Assembly: GCA_002365175.1 (NCBI GenBank)
Contig: DEZK01000029.1
Span: 5,660 to 69,659, forward strand
Direction: 5' to 3'
DNA: 64,000 bases
Origin: Raskinella chloraquaticus (SeqCode)
GTDB taxonomy: Bacteria > Pseudomonadota > Alphaproteobacteria > Rhizobiales > UBA4765
Shown here: positions 34,142 to 43,638 of the stretch, in pieces
Numbering within the stretch: position 1 is the first letter of the stretch
Layout: each line of letters starts with the position of its first letter
Made by a program: the position numbers and the translations under genes
Notes under the pieces: model-generated
Seen by the model: only the letters and a program-made list of their open reading frames with translations
Database searches by the model: none
Told to the model about the DNA's origin: nothing

Positions 34142-35581
34142 TCAAGCGTTCAGCACCCTGCCATAGGCATCAAGCACGCTCTCCTTCATCATTTCCGACA
34201 GTGTCGGATGCGGGAAGATGGTGTGCATGAGGTCTTCTTCCGTGGTCTCGAGGTTCATCGCCACCACAAAGCCCTGGATCAATTCGGTCACTTCCGCGCC
34301 CACCATATGCGCACCCAGCAATTCACCGGTTTTCTTGTCGAAGATCGTCTTGATCAAACCATTATCCTCGCCAAGGGCGATCGCCTTGCCATTGGCGGCA
34401 AACGAGAAGCGCCCGACGCGTATCTCGCGGCCCGCTTCCTTGGCCCTGGCTTCGGTGAGACCGACAGAAGCCACTTGCGGGTGGCAATAGGTGCAGCCGG
34501 GGATCTTGTTTTTGTCCATCGCATGGACCGGCAATCCCTTGATGTGCTCGATGCAGATCACCCCTTCATGTTCAGCCTTGTGGGCCAGCATGGGTGGTCC
34601 CGCAACGTCGCCGATGGCATAAACACCCGGCACATTGGTGCGCCCGTAGCCGTCAATGACGACGCAGCCGCGCTCGCTCTTCACGCCCAGCGCTTCCAGC
34701 CCGAGATTCTCAATGTTGCCAACGACACCCACCGCCGAGATCATACGCTCCGCCGTGATGGTCTGCTTGTTACCCTTGTCGTCTTCGACATGCGCCGTGA
34801 CGCTGTCCTTGCCTTTCTCGACCTTCGTGACTTTGGTCGAGGTGAGGATTTTCATGCCCTGTTTCTCGAACGCCTTGCGGGCAATCGCCGACACCTCCGC
34901 GTCTTCAACCGGCATCACCTGGCCCAGCACTTCCACCACCGTCACCTCCGCCCCCATGGTGCGGTAGAAGGACGCAAACTCGATGCCGATCGCCCCGGAA
35001 CCCATAACGATCAGCGATTTTGGTATCGCCGGCGGCACCATTGCCTCGAAATAGGTCCAGATGAGCTTGCCGTCTGGCTCCAGCCCGGGCAGCACGCGCG
35101 GACGGGCACCCGTGGCAACAATGATGTGCCTGGCCGTATACGTACCGGCTCCCTGCGTGCCCTTGGGTATCGGATTTTGCGGCAGCATGGGTGCCTTCTT
35201 GCTATCCGCAACGATGATCTCGCCGGGCTTGGTGAGCTTTGCTTCACCCCAGATGACGTCGACCTTGTTCTTCTTCATCAGATACCCGATGCCGCCGTTA
35301 AGCCGCGCCGAGACACCGCGCGAGCGCTTCACGACATCGGCTGCCTCGAACCCGATCTTGCCCTCGATCTTGAGGCCGTAATCCTTGGCATGCTGCATGT
35401 AATGATAGATTTCAGCCGAGCGCAGCAGCGCTTTGGTCGGAATGCACCCCCAGTTGAGGCAGATACCGCCCAGATGCTCCCGCTCGACAATCGCCGTCTT
35501 GAAGCCAAGCTGGGCTGAGCGAATGGCTGTCACATAGCCGCCCGGTCCCGAACCGATAATGATGACGTCATAAGCGGACAT
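34142..35581 (-). CDS. lpdA: Dihydrolipoyl dehydrogenase (E3)
   Basis: This 479-residue flavoprotein has the FAD site IIIGSGPGGYVTAIRSAQLG, the redox-active disulfide GGICLNWGCIPTK near residues 38-50, and an NAD site VMGSGAIGIEFASFYRTMGA. The C-terminal interface has the catalytic pair HPTLSE. It reoxidises dihydrolipoyl groups for the pyruvate dehydrogenase complex encoded just upstream and perhaps for other 2-oxoacid dehydrogenases. Confidence 0.97.
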   Translation of the reverse strand: MSAYDVIIIGSGPGGYVTAIRSAQLGFKTAIVEREHLGGICLNWGCIPTKALLRSAEIYHYMQHAKDYGLKIEGKIGFEAADVVKRSRGVSARLNGGIGYLMKKNKVDVIWGEAKLTKPGEIIVADSKKAPMLPQNPIPKGTQGAGTYTARHIIVATGARPRVLPGLEPDGKLIWTYFEAMVPPAIPKSLIVMGSGAIGIEFASFYRTMGAEVTVVEVLGQVMPVEDAEVSAIARKAFEKQGMKILTSTKVTKVEKGKDSVTAHVEDDKGNKQTITAERMISAVGVVGNIENLGLEALGVKSERGCVVIDGYGRTNVPGVYAIGDVAGPPMLAHKAEHEGVICIEHIKGLPVHAMDKNKIPGCTYCHPQVASVGLTEARAKEAGREIRVGRFSFAANGKAIALGEDNGLIKTIFDKKTGELLGAHMVGAEVTELIQGFVVAMNLETTEEDLMHTIFPHPTLSEMMKESVLDAYGRVLNA

Positions 35582-35605
35582 GGGGGCGACCTCTCGTCTG
35601 GCGGA

Positions 35606-36184
35606 TCACAACAGGCGACGTTGCGCTGATTTCGCGCAATCGTCGTTCAGGGTGGTGAATGTTTCGTCGATCGACGCAAACAGGCTTGCAAATTCATCCG
35701 GTGACAACGTTTCGGCTTCCTTGGCAACCCGCAGCATATCCCAGGACAGCTTGGCATAAAGCCCGCGGACATCATCTTCACGAAAATTGGCAAGGAAGGT
35801 GCTGAGTGCGCCGAAATGGTAGGCAAGCGTGCGCAAATCAGTCGGGCGCGACGCATCGGCGAGCCTGGCGTTGGCATCTTCTGCCTTCAGCCGAAACTGA
35901 AAAAAGACATCGATGATGTCGCGGCAGGTGCGCAGATTTTCTGCCCGCAGCACGTTGCGCTGGACCGAGTCGATGCTGCGGGAATAATTCCATGACTGAT
36001 AGGCTGAAGACAGCACCGAGCACAGCGCGACGACGAGTGAAATATTGGTCGCCGTAAAGATTTTCCGCAATCGCCGCGCCAGCAGGAAGCGCGGGCGATC
36101 ACCAGCACCCTTGCGCCCGGCTTCCGGCGCTTCGCCAGACCCCGAGAAGCGTTGTCCGGCACCTGGAATGGGATCCTCCGACAT
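35606..36184 (-). CDS. Hypothetical single-pass membrane protein between pdhC and lpdA
   Basis: This protein of about 192 residues is not recognised. A Gly/Pro/Arg-rich N-terminal tail of about 40 residues precedes one membrane helix (TNISLVVALCSVLSSAYQSW). The remaining ~125 residues are predicted mostly helical and charged. The ATG at 36184 has GAGG five bases before it; an earlier ATG at 36208 overlaps pdhC. It lies 16 bases after pdhC and 24 before lpdA, so it is probably transcribed with the complex. Confidence 0.7.
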   Translation of the reverse strand: MSEDPIPGAGQRFSGSGEAPEAGRKGAGDRPRFLLARRLRKIFTATNISLVVALCSVLSSAYQSWNYSRSIDSVQRNVLRAENLRTCRDIIDVFFQFRLKAEDANARLADASRPTDLRTLAYHFGALSTFLANFREDDVRGLYAKLSWDMLRVAKEAETLSPDEFASLFASIDETFTTLNDDCAKSAQRRLL

Positions 36185-36200
36185 CAGGCCTCGACGGTCG

Positions 36201-37529
36201 TCAGACAAGCATGCTCATCGGCCGTTCGATGAACCCTTTGAAAGCCTGCAACAGCTCGGCTCCGAGCGCTCCATCAACGGCGCGATGATCGCATGACAAT
36301 GTGACCGACATGACGGACGCTGCGGTCAACTGGCCATTGCGCACCACGGCGCGCTTTTCGCCAACTCCCACGGCCAGAATCGTCGCGTGCGGCGGATTGA
36401 TGACAGCCGTGAACTGCTTGATGCCGAACATGCCGAGATTGGAGATCGCCGTCGTTCCGCCCTGATATTCGGTTGGCAGGAGTTTGCGGATTTTGGCACG
36501 TGCGGCAAAATCCTTCATGTCAAGGGAGATCGCCGACAGGGATTTGCGCCCGGCATCGCGCACGATGGGCGTGATCAGCCCGTTGGGGATCGCCACCGCC
36601 ACACCGACATCGGCCCGTTTATGTTTCAGCATCGCCCCTTCGGTGAAGCTGACATTGGCATCTGGAATGGCATGTAGCGCCATCGCCATCGCCTTGATGA
36701 CGAAATCATTCACCGACAGCTTGAAAAGCGGCTTGCCATCCCTGAGCGGCGCGCCGGCATTGGCCTCTTCACGCAGACTAAGAAGCAGATCGAGATCGCA
36801 ATCAGCGGTCAGATAGAAGTGCGGAACATTCTGCATCGATTCAGTGAGGCGCCGTGCAATCGTGCGTCGCATATTGTCGTGCGGAATTTCGTCGTAGCTG
36901 CCTGGCTCGAAGAATTTCTTGATCTGCTCATCCGGCGGCAGGCTGGACACCGCCTTTGCCGGCGCGGGCGCGACGGCGGCGCTTGCCGGTCGTGCTGTGC
37001 CGGACGCCATGGCGGCGCGCACATCGCGCTCCACGATACGCCCGTGCGGGCCGCTCCCTGCAAGCCCCACCAGGCTCAACCCGGCATCTTTGGCAATGCG
37101 TCTGGCAAGCGGCGAAGCAAACACCCGGGCGCCGGTTGCTGCCATTGCCGCGCCGGTTGCAACCGGGGCCGAAGGCGCAGCCGCGACCGCGATTGGTGCG
37201 GCAGACGCCGCAGGCGCACTCACGGCTGCAGGCATTGCAGCAACGGGCTTCTCGGCCGATGGAGCGGCGACGGCGGTCACATCTTCCCCCTCGCCCGCAA
37301 GCACCGCGATCAACTGATTGACCGGAACGTCGGCTGTACCTTCCGGCACCACAATGCGCGCCAGCACGCCTTCATCGACCGCCTCGACTTCCATCGTCGC
37401 CTTGTCGGTCTCGATCTCGGCGATCACATCGCCGGATTTGATCTTGTCGCCTACTTTTTTCAGCCATTTGGCAAGATTGCCCTTTTCCATCGTCGGAGAA
37501 AGGGCGGGCATCAGGATGTTGGTTGGCAT
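36201..37529 (-). CDS. pdhC: Pyruvate dehydrogenase complex E2, dihydrolipoamide acetyltransferase
   Basis: This 442-residue protein has one lipoyl domain (residues 1-75, lipoyl Lys in ETDKATMEVE) and an Ala/Pro-rich linker. A peripheral-subunit-binding domain follows (SPLARRIAKDAGLSLVGLAG, about 135-170). The acyltransferase core contains the catalytic DHRAVDG near the C-terminus. It transfers acetyl groups to CoA and scaffolds the complex. It begins 12 bases after pdhB. Confidence 0.96.
   Translation of the reverse strand: MPTNILMPALSPTMEKGNLAKWLKKVGDKIKSGDVIAEIETDKATMEVEAVDEGVLARIVVPEGTADVPVNQLIAVLAGEGEDVTAVAAPSAEKPVAAMPAAVSAPAASAAPIAVAAAPSAPVATGAAMAATGARVFASPLARRIAKDAGLSLVGLAGSGPHGRIVERDVRAAMASGTARPASAAVAPAPAKAVSSLPPDEQIKKFFEPGSYDEIPHDNMRRTIARRLTESMQNVPHFYLTADCDLDLLLSLREEANAGAPLRDGKPLFKLSVNDFVIKAMAMALHAIPDANVSFTEGAMLKHKRADVGVAVAIPNGLITPIVRDAGRKSLSAISLDMKDFAARAKIRKLLPTEYQGGTTAISNLGMFGIKQFTAVINPPHATILAVGVGEKRAVVRNGQLTAASVMSVTLSCDHRAVDGALGAELLQAFKGFIERPMSMLV
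37344..37529 (-). repeat. Lipoyl-domain coding repeat shared by pdhC and pdhB
   Basis: The first ~62 codons of pdhC (37344-37529) and of pdhB (38787-38972) are closely similar at DNA level, with long identical blocks around the segment encoding IETDKATMEVEAVDEGVL. It reflects domain duplication and is a possible site of gene conversion about 1.4 kb apart. Confidence 0.75.
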
Positions 37530-37541
37530 GACCCGCTCCCC

Positions 37542-38972
37542 TCAACGATAGGTGATGGCGCGAACCGCCTGGACGATCTCGGCTATCGTCGGCAACGCCA
37601 GCTTTTCGAGATTGGCGGCATAAGGCATCGGCACGTCCTTCCCCGAGACACGCAGCACCGGTGCATCCAGGAAATCGAAGGCATGCTCGACGATGCGCGA
37701 CACCACTTCCGCGCCAACGCCCGATTGCTGCCAGCCTTCCTCGATGACGACACAACGCCCCGTCTTGCGGACCGAGGACAAGATGGCGCCGGTGTCCATG
37801 GGCCGGATGGTGCGCAAATCGAGGATCTCCGCATCGATCCCGAGCTTTTCGAGTTCAGCGGCTGCCTTGCTGGCATAGGTCATGCCAATCGACCAGGCAA
37901 TCAGCGTCACGTCCTTGCCCGCCCGATGGAGGCGCGCCTTGCCGATCGGTTCAACAAAATCATCATTCTTCGGCACCGGCCCGCTGACGCCATAAAGAAT
38001 TTCATTTTCCAGGAACACCACCGGATTGGGATCGCGGATGGCTGCCTTGAGCAGGCCCTTGGCATCCGCTGCATTCGACGGCGCCACCACCTTCAGACCC
38101 GGCACATTGCTGTACCACGGCGTGAAATCCTGGCTGTGCTGGGCGGCAACACGGGCTGCCGCGCCATTGGGGCCGCGAAAGACGATCGGGTTCTTCACCT
38201 GTCCACCCGACATGTAGAGCGTCTTGGCCGACGAATTGATGATCTGGTCGATAGCCTGCATGGCGAAATTGAACGTCATGAATTCGATGACCGGTTTCAG
38301 GCCCGCCATCGCCGCGCCCGCGCCCAGGCCGGCAAAGCCGTGCTCGGTGATCGGCGTGTCAATCACGCGACGCTCGCCGAATTCCTGGAGCAGCCCCTGG
38401 GTGATCTTGTAGGCGCCCTGATATTCCGCGACCTCCTCGCCCATGACGAACACCAGCTCATCACGGCGCATCTCTTCTGCCATCGCATCCCGCAGCGCCT
38501 CGCGCATGGTGATGTCGGACGTCTCGGCACCCGCTGCCATCCATGCCCAGGGTTGGGCTTTATCCCACGACCACGGACGACCATCATCGCTCGCAGCATC
38601 CATAGCCGGTTCATGTTCGGCTGATGCCATGGCAGGCATGATCGCCGGGGCAGCGATCGGCGCCGCTGAGGCGGCTGCCGGTGGCGGAGCGCTTGCAGGC
38701 GCTGCAACCTGAACGTCGCCAGCGCTTTCCCCTTCACCGATCAGAACGGCGATCGGCGTATTGACCAGAACGTTCTCTGCGCCTGCTTCGATCAGGATTT
38801 TTCCCAGAACCCCTTCATCGACCGCCTCGACCTCCATGGTCGCCTTGTCGGTCTCAATCTCGGCGATGACATCGCCCGACTTGACGCGGTCGCCTTCTTT
38901 TTTAAGCCATTTGGCGAGTTTTCCCTGCTCCATCGTCGGGGAAAGCGCCGGCATCAGGATGTTGGTTGCCAT
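37542..38972 (-). CDS. pdhB: Pyruvate dehydrogenase E1 component subunit beta with N-terminal lipoyl domain
   Basis: This 476-residue subunit has an N-terminal lipoyl domain (1-75, Lys in ETDKATMEVE), a flexible Ala/Pro linker, and then the E1-beta fold from about residue 150 (TMREALRDAMAEEMRRD). GLGAGAAMAGLKPVIEFMTF and IEEGWQQSGVGAEVV are also present. The added lipoyl domain is a known trait of alphaproteobacterial complexes. It lies 15 bases after pdhA. Confidence 0.97.
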   Translation of the reverse strand: MATNILMPALSPTMEQGKLAKWLKKEGDRVKSGDVIAEIETDKATMEVEAVDEGVLGKILIEAGAENVLVNTPIAVLIGEGESAGDVQVAAPASAPPPAAASAAPIAAPAIMPAMASAEHEPAMDAASDDGRPWSWDKAQPWAWMAAGAETSDITMREALRDAMAEEMRRDELVFVMGEEVAEYQGAYKITQGLLQEFGERRVIDTPITEHGFAGLGAGAAMAGLKPVIEFMTFNFAMQAIDQIINSSAKTLYMSGGQVKNPIVFRGPNGAAARVAAQHSQDFTPWYSNVPGLKVVAPSNAADAKGLLKAAIRDPNPVVFLENEILYGVSGPVPKNDDFVEPIGKARLHRAGKDVTLIAWSIGMTYASKAAAELEKLGIDAEILDLRTIRPMDTGAILSSVRKTGRCVVIEEGWQQSGVGAEVVSRIVEHAFDFLDAPVLRVSGKDVPMPYAANLEKLALPTIAEIVQAVRAITYR

Positions 38973-38987
38973 CTCTCTTCTCTCCCC

Positions 38988-40034
38988 TTACGCGTACACA
39001 TCCGTCCACAATTCGGACGGATCAGGCTCAGGGCTGGTCTGGGCGAATTCAGCTGCCTCGGTGACGACCGCACGCACCTCAGCATCGATCTTCTTCAGAT
39101 CATCTTCGTTGGCGACCTTGTTGGCCAGAAGCCGCGTTTTGACCATCTCGATGGGATCGTGCTCGTCACGCATTTTCTGGACTTCATCCTTCGAGCGATA
39201 TTTGGCCGGGTCCGACATCGAGTGCCCGCGATAGCGATAGGTCTGCATCTCGAGGATGATCGGTCCATTGCCGCCGCGACACCATTGGGCGGCACGCTCG
39301 ACGGCATCCTTGACGGCGCGCACATCCATGCCGTCAACCTGTTCACCGGGAATATCAAACGAAATGCCGCGGCGCGAGAAATCCTTCTGCGCCGAGGCGC
39401 GCGACACCGCGGTTCCCATAGCATAGCGGTTGTTTTCAATCACATAGATAATCGGAAGCTTCCACAGCTCCGCCATGTTGAAACTCTCGTAGACCTGCCC
39501 CTGATTGGCCGCGCCATCACCGCACGAGGCGACGCACAGATTGTCATTGCCGCGATACTTGTTGGCAAACGCTAACCCGGTGCCAAGCGAAATCTGGGCG
39601 CCGACAATTCCATGCCCGCCGAAAAAGCCCTTCTCGATGGAAAACATATGCATCGAGCCGCCCTTGCCACGCGAATAGCCGCCGCTGCGCCCGGTCAACT
39701 CGGCCATCACCCCCTTGGGGTCCATACCGCATGCCAGCATATGGCCATGGTCGCGGTAGCCCGTGATCACCTGATCGCCGGGCTTCAGCATCATCCGCGT
39801 GCCGGTGACAACCGCTTCCTGCCCGATATAGAGGTGACAGAAACCACCAATGAGCCCCATGCCATAGAGCTGGCCGGCACGCTCCTCGAAGCGCCGGATC
39901 AGCAGCATCTCGCGATAGGCAGCCATGTCTTGCTGATGAGTCCACGAGCCGACGCTTTTATGACCAATGCGCGGACTGTCCGCTGATTTTGCATTCGTGC
40001 TGGCTTGAGATGCCTTTTTCGCCGCGACTGCCAT
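38988..40034 (-). CDS. pdhA: Pyruvate dehydrogenase E1 component subunit alpha
   Basis: This 348-residue thiamine-diphosphate subunit has the cofactor motif GDGAANQGQVYESFNMAELW and the regulatory loop YRYRGHSMSDPAKYR. With PdhB it decarboxylates pyruvate and acetylates E2. The ATG at 40034 is chosen because GGGAGG lies four bases upstream; an in-frame ATG eight codons earlier has no such site. The 165 bases before it, up to the ftsB stop, contain no gene. Confidence 0.97.
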   Translation of the reverse strand: MAVAAKKASQASTNAKSADSPRIGHKSVGSWTHQQDMAAYREMLLIRRFEERAGQLYGMGLIGGFCHLYIGQEAVVTGTRMMLKPGDQVITGYRDHGHMLACGMDPKGVMAELTGRSGGYSRGKGGSMHMFSIEKGFFGGHGIVGAQISLGTGLAFANKYRGNDNLCVASCGDGAANQGQVYESFNMAELWKLPIIYVIENNRYAMGTAVSRASAQKDFSRRGISFDIPGEQVDGMDVRAVKDAVERAAQWCRGGNGPIILEMQTYRYRGHSMSDPAKYRSKDEVQKMRDEHDPIEMVKTRLLANKVANEDDLKKIDAEVRAVVTEAAEFAQTSPEPDPSELWTDVYA

Positions 40035-40199
40035 CGTTCCTCCCGCAACCGTGAACAAACATGACTTAACCCAATAACCGAACTTGCCGGCAAAAGCGAG
40101 CCGTCAGCGCTGCCTGACGATTAATCACAAATCCTTACAGGCTTTGACAAATTAACCTTCTGGCGCCACTTCAGTTTGTTCAATGCCCACAGGCGGATG

Positions 40200-40532
40200 C
40201 TAGCGAGACTGCGACGAATGCGCGTCGCGCTCAATGATCACAACATCGTTGCCATGAGACCAGTTGAGGGCGTCCCGGGCCTGCTCCTCGAGAAAATCAG
40301 GATCGAGCTTGTCAGCGCTCAGAAGGTTGACGCGCCGCTCCCACAAGGCGCGTTCGCTACGAACCAGGCCGTGCTCGTTCTTCAACTCAGCGATCCGCGT
40401 GATCAGCTCTCCGCGCGCCTTCAGGCCAAAACGTCCATGGTAGGCATGGTAGACAAAATAGCCGCTACCCCCTGCAAGCACGACAAGCAGGATCGCAGCA
40501 AGCTGCCATTGGCGCATCGAACGGCGGACCAT
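40200..40532 (-). CDS. ftsB: Cell division protein FtsB/DivIC family
   Basis: This 110-residue protein has one N-terminal membrane helix (QLAAILLVVLAGGSGYFVY), then a coiled coil (LITRIAELKNEHGLVRSERA) and a C-terminal LDPDFLEEQARDALNW typical of septum formation initiators. It links FtsL and FtsQ in the periplasmic part of the divisome. The place between eno and pdhA is conserved in the group. Confidence 0.92.
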   Translation of the reverse strand: MVRRSMRQWQLAAILLVVLAGGSGYFVYHAYHGRFGLKARGELITRIAELKNEHGLVRSERALWERRVNLLSADKLDPDFLEEQARDALNWSHGNDVVIIERDAHSSQSR

Positions 40533-40608
40533 CGCTCTCTCTTTTCATGTTAGCACTTCGATATTGGCGTGCGCATTATTGAGAAAACGTTGACGCAACC
40601 GGGCTGAC

Positions 40609-41880
40609 TTAACGCAGAACCGTTTTTCCCGGATAAAGCGCGCTCGCACCAAGCCCTTCTTCGATACGCAGCAACTGGTTGTATTTGGCCGTCCGGTCAG
40701 AGCGCGCAAGCGAGCCGGTCTTGATCAGTCCGCAATTGGTGGCAACCGCCAGATCGGCGATCGTCGCATCCTCGGTCTCGCCCGAGCGGTGTGACATCAC
40801 CGAACGGAAGCCTGCCTTATGGGCCATGTCGACTGCGGCCAGCGTTTCGGTCAGCGTGCCGATCTGGTTGACCTTGACGAGAATGGCGTTGCCCATTTTC
40901 TGCTCAATGCCCAGCGTCAAGCGTTTGGTATTGGTGACGAAGAGGTCATCGCCGACCAGCAGCGCCTTGTCGCCGACCGCCTGGGTGAGTGCCGCCCAGC
41001 CAACGAAATCGTCTTCCGACATGCCATCTTCAATCGAGACGATTGGATAGGAGGCGACGAGCTTTGCCAGATACTTCACTTGCGTATCGATGGAGCGCGT
41101 CTTTTTCTCGCCCTCATAGACATAGGCGCCGCTCTTGAAGAATTCGGTGGACGCACAGTCGAGCGCGATGGCGATATCCTTGGCCGGCTTGTAACCGGCG
41201 GCGGTGATCGCCTCGAGAATGAAATCGAGCGCGGCTTCCGCATTTTTCAGATTGGGAGCAAAGCCGCCCTCATCGCCGACGCTGGTGCTGTGCCCCTTGT
41301 CGTGAAGCTTCTTCTTCAGCGTGTGGAAGATTTCTGAGCCCCAGCGCAGGCCTTCGGCGAAGCTTTTCGCTCCCACCGGCATGATCATGAATTCCTGGAA
41401 GTCGATGGGATTGTCAGCATGCGCACCACCATTGATGATGTTCATCATCGGCACCGGCATGGTGCGTGCGCTGGTGCCGCCGACATAGCGGTAAAGCGGC
41501 AGGTTGGCACTTTCGGCAGCCGCCTTGGCGACAGCGAGCGAGACACCGAGAATGGCATTGGCGCCTAATTTTGATTTGTTCGGCGTGCCGTCAAGCGTGA
41601 TCATCGCCTGGTCGATAGCCACCTGATCATCAGCGCCAAGCCCCACCAGTTCGCTGGCGATCTTGTCGTTGACGGCGGCCACCGCCTTCTGCACACCCTC
41701 GCCAAGATAGCGCTTGCCGCCATCGCGCAGCTCAACCGCCTCATGTGCGCCCGTGGACGCGCCCGACGGCACCGCCGCCCGGCCGAACGCCCCATCCTCC
41801 AGCACGACGTCGACCTCCACCGTCGGATTGCCCCGGCTATCGAGAATTTCGCGGGCGTGGATGTCAACTATGGCGGTCAT
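40609..41880 (-). CDS. eno: Enolase
   Basis: This 423-residue glycolytic enzyme converts 2-phosphoglycerate to phosphoenolpyruvate. AREILDSRGNPTVEVDV opens the protein. GDDLFVTN and VKVNQIGTLTETL carry metal and active-site residues, and SHRSGETED is in the C-terminal barrel. The ATG at 41880 (MTAIVDIHAREI) is the universal start; the longer frame reads into the divergent queF spacer. Confidence 0.98.
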   Translation of the reverse strand: MTAIVDIHAREILDSRGNPTVEVDVVLEDGAFGRAAVPSGASTGAHEAVELRDGGKRYLGEGVQKAVAAVNDKIASELVGLGADDQVAIDQAMITLDGTPNKSKLGANAILGVSLAVAKAAAESANLPLYRYVGGTSARTMPVPMMNIINGGAHADNPIDFQEFMIMPVGAKSFAEGLRWGSEIFHTLKKKLHDKGHSTSVGDEGGFAPNLKNAEAALDFILEAITAAGYKPAKDIAIALDCASTEFFKSGAYVYEGEKKTRSIDTQVKYLAKLVASYPIVSIEDGMSEDDFVGWAALTQAVGDKALLVGDDLFVTNTKRLTLGIEQKMGNAILVKVNQIGTLTETLAAVDMAHKAGFRSVMSHRSGETEDATIADLAVATNCGLIKTGSLARSDRTAKYNQLLRIEEGLGASALYPGKTVLR

Positions 41881-42013
41881 TTCAAGCTCCTTGCGCAAGA
41901 TCGGCGTCGTCCTTTTAGCTGAGATGACGAAGATTTCCAGCCATGCGTGATTGCTTTGCCGCGCTCCCTGACCTATCGAGGCGCCGCATTGCCAAGCGTG
42001 CCGGGAGACAGAG

Positions 42014-42466
42014 ATGAGCGAGACCACCCAGTTGCAGCTAGGAAAATCGGTGGCGCTGCCGGCCTCGCCTGATGAGGCAATTCTCGATCGCGTCCCCAAT
42101 CCGCATGCTGACACGGCCTATCTCGCGCGTTTTACGTTTCCTGAATTCACCTCGATATGCCCGGTCACCGGCCAGCCTGATTTCGGCATTCTCGTCATCG
42201 ACTACGTGCCGGGCGCATGGCTGGTCGAATCGAAATCCCTCAAGCTTTATTTTGGCTCCTTCCGCAATCACGGCGCCTTCCACGAAGCGTGCACGGTTGG
42301 TATCGGCAAGCGGTTGAACGAGCGCCTGGCGCCGAAATGGCTGCGGATTGGCGGTTACTGGAACCCTCGGGGCGGTATGCCGATTGATGTCTTCTGGCAG
42401 ACCGCCGCCCCGCCGGAAGGTCTGTGGCTGCCCGATACGGGCATCGCCACCTATCGCGGGCGCTGA
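42014..42466 (+). CDS. queF: NADPH-dependent 7-cyano-7-deazaguanine reductase
   Basis: This 150-residue protein of the short, unimodular QueF type carries the catalytic Cys at 49 (FTSICPVTGQPDF) with Asp56 and the QueF motif ESKSLKLY at 72-79. It reduces preQ0 to preQ1 on the way to queuosine in tRNA. No preQ1 riboswitch was recognised in the 133 bases before it. It is transcribed against its neighbours and overlaps the MFS gene by 16 bases at the 3' end. Confidence 0.95.
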   Translation: MSETTQLQLGKSVALPASPDEAILDRVPNPHADTAYLARFTFPEFTSICPVTGQPDFGILVIDYVPGAWLVESKSLKLYFGSFRNHGAFHEACTVGIGKRLNERLAPKWLRIGGYWNPRGGMPIDVFWQTAAPPEGLWLPDTGIATYRGR

Positions 42467-43638
42467 GAAATTCCAAGCAGGGCGGGCGCCGCCAGACCGA
42501 TGATGATAAGGGCGCAGCCATAAGCGATGAGCGAACTGGCCGCGCCGATAAAATGATAAAGCGCGCCAAACATCGCGGGACCCAAGCCGTTGCCTACAAA
42601 AAAACTGGCCGCGAAGAGACCAACAGCCGCGCCGCGATGTGTCGTTGACAGTTCGGTACTGTAGGTCTGCAGATTGTTGTGCAGCAGGTAGAACGAAAAC
42701 CCGTGAACGAAGAACAGGCCAAGCGCCGTCCACCACGGCAGCTCCAGGCTGAAGGCGAGCAGCGATAATCCCATCAGAATTCCGCCGAGGCGCGTCATCA
42801 GGCGCACCCCGAGCGTGTGGACAATACGGCGCACCATGATGGCATAAAGAATGCCACCGACGCCGGCCATGCCGATGACCAGACCTGCTTCGCTTGGTCC
42901 CGTCCCTGCCCGCTCGCCAAGAATGCCGGCGATATAGGGGAAGAACCCGTAGGCAACCGCCCCCTCGACCATGACCAGGAGATAAAGTGGCACCGTGCGC
43001 GGATTGGCAAAGATGCCGCGATAGCCGCGCATGACCGGGCCAAACTGCGGCATGGTGCCGCTCGCTTCCTTTTGAGAGGGAAGGAACAGCGTCGCCAGCG
43101 TGCCGGCTGCCAGCGCCATGAGGGCAGCCAGAACAAAAACCGCGCGCCAGCCAAAATGGTCGGCAACGAACCCCGACGCCGTGGCACCCATCATCTGCCC
43201 GAGAATGATCATCGCCAGGAAGCGGCCGATGGCAATCTGGCGTTCAGCAAGCGGCACCGCGTCCCCGATCGCTGCCAATGCGAGCGGAATGATCCCGCCC
43301 CCGACCGCGCCGGAAACGGCGCGCAGGAAAAACATGAGCGAATAGCCGGAGCTAAACGATGTGAGCAGGAGCAGGCCGGCCAGCGCGAAAACTGAAAAGC
43401 GGATCATCCGCGTCTTGCCGATCGCGTCACCAAACGGGCCGAGGATGGGCTGGCTCAGCGCATAGCTGAGCGCAAAGCCGGTCGAAAAAATAGCGATGTC
43501 GCCAAGCGGTCGCTGAAATTCCAGCGCCAGCTCCGGGACAATCGGATCAAGAAGACGCATGGTGAAGGTCGAGGCAAAGCCGCAGGCGCCGAGCACGGCG
43601 ATGATCCTGCCGATCGGTGCGGCGGGGCTCGTGCTCAC
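42451..43638 (-). CDS. MFS transporter
   Basis: This 395-residue transporter has about twelve hydrophobic segments and the MFS loop 2-3 signature region (LGPFGDAIGKTRMIRFS). It belongs to the drug or sugar efflux type and its substrate is not known. The GTG start overlaps the kdsA stop as GTGA, so it is translationally coupled to kdsA. This is unusual for an essential lipopolysaccharide gene partner. Confidence 0.9.
   Translation of the reverse strand: MSTSPAAPIGRIIAVLGACGFASTFTMRLLDPIVPELALEFQRPLGDIAIFSTGFALSYALSQPILGPFGDAIGKTRMIRFSVFALAGLLLLTSFSSGYSLMFFLRAVSGAVGGGIIPLALAAIGDAVPLAERQIAIGRFLAMIILGQMMGATASGFVADHFGWRAVFVLAALMALAAGTLATLFLPSQKEASGTMPQFGPVMRGYRGIFANPRTVPLYLLVMVEGAVAYGFFPYIAGILGERAGTGPSEAGLVIGMAGVGGILYAIMVRRIVHTLGVRLMTRLGGILMGLSLLAFSLELPWWTALGLFFVHGFSFYLLHNNLQTYSTELSTTHRGAAVGLFAASFFVGNGLGPAMFGALYHFIGAASSLIAYGCALIIIGLAAPALLGISQRPR

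Noticed and set aside
34208..35518. 436-codon plus-strand open frame opposite lpdA
   Set aside because: His/Arg-rich low-complexity translation antisense to a highly conserved E3 gene.
36819..38624. 601-codon open frame on the plus strand opposite pdhC and pdhB
   Set aside because: Composition is Arg/His/Asp-rich with no recognisable domain, and it lies wholly antisense to two clearly conserved genes. It is a GC-bias shadow.
41881..42013. Possible preQ1 riboswitch before queF
   Set aside because: No compact hairpin followed by an A-rich tail and paired ribosome binding site was visible in the 133 bases.
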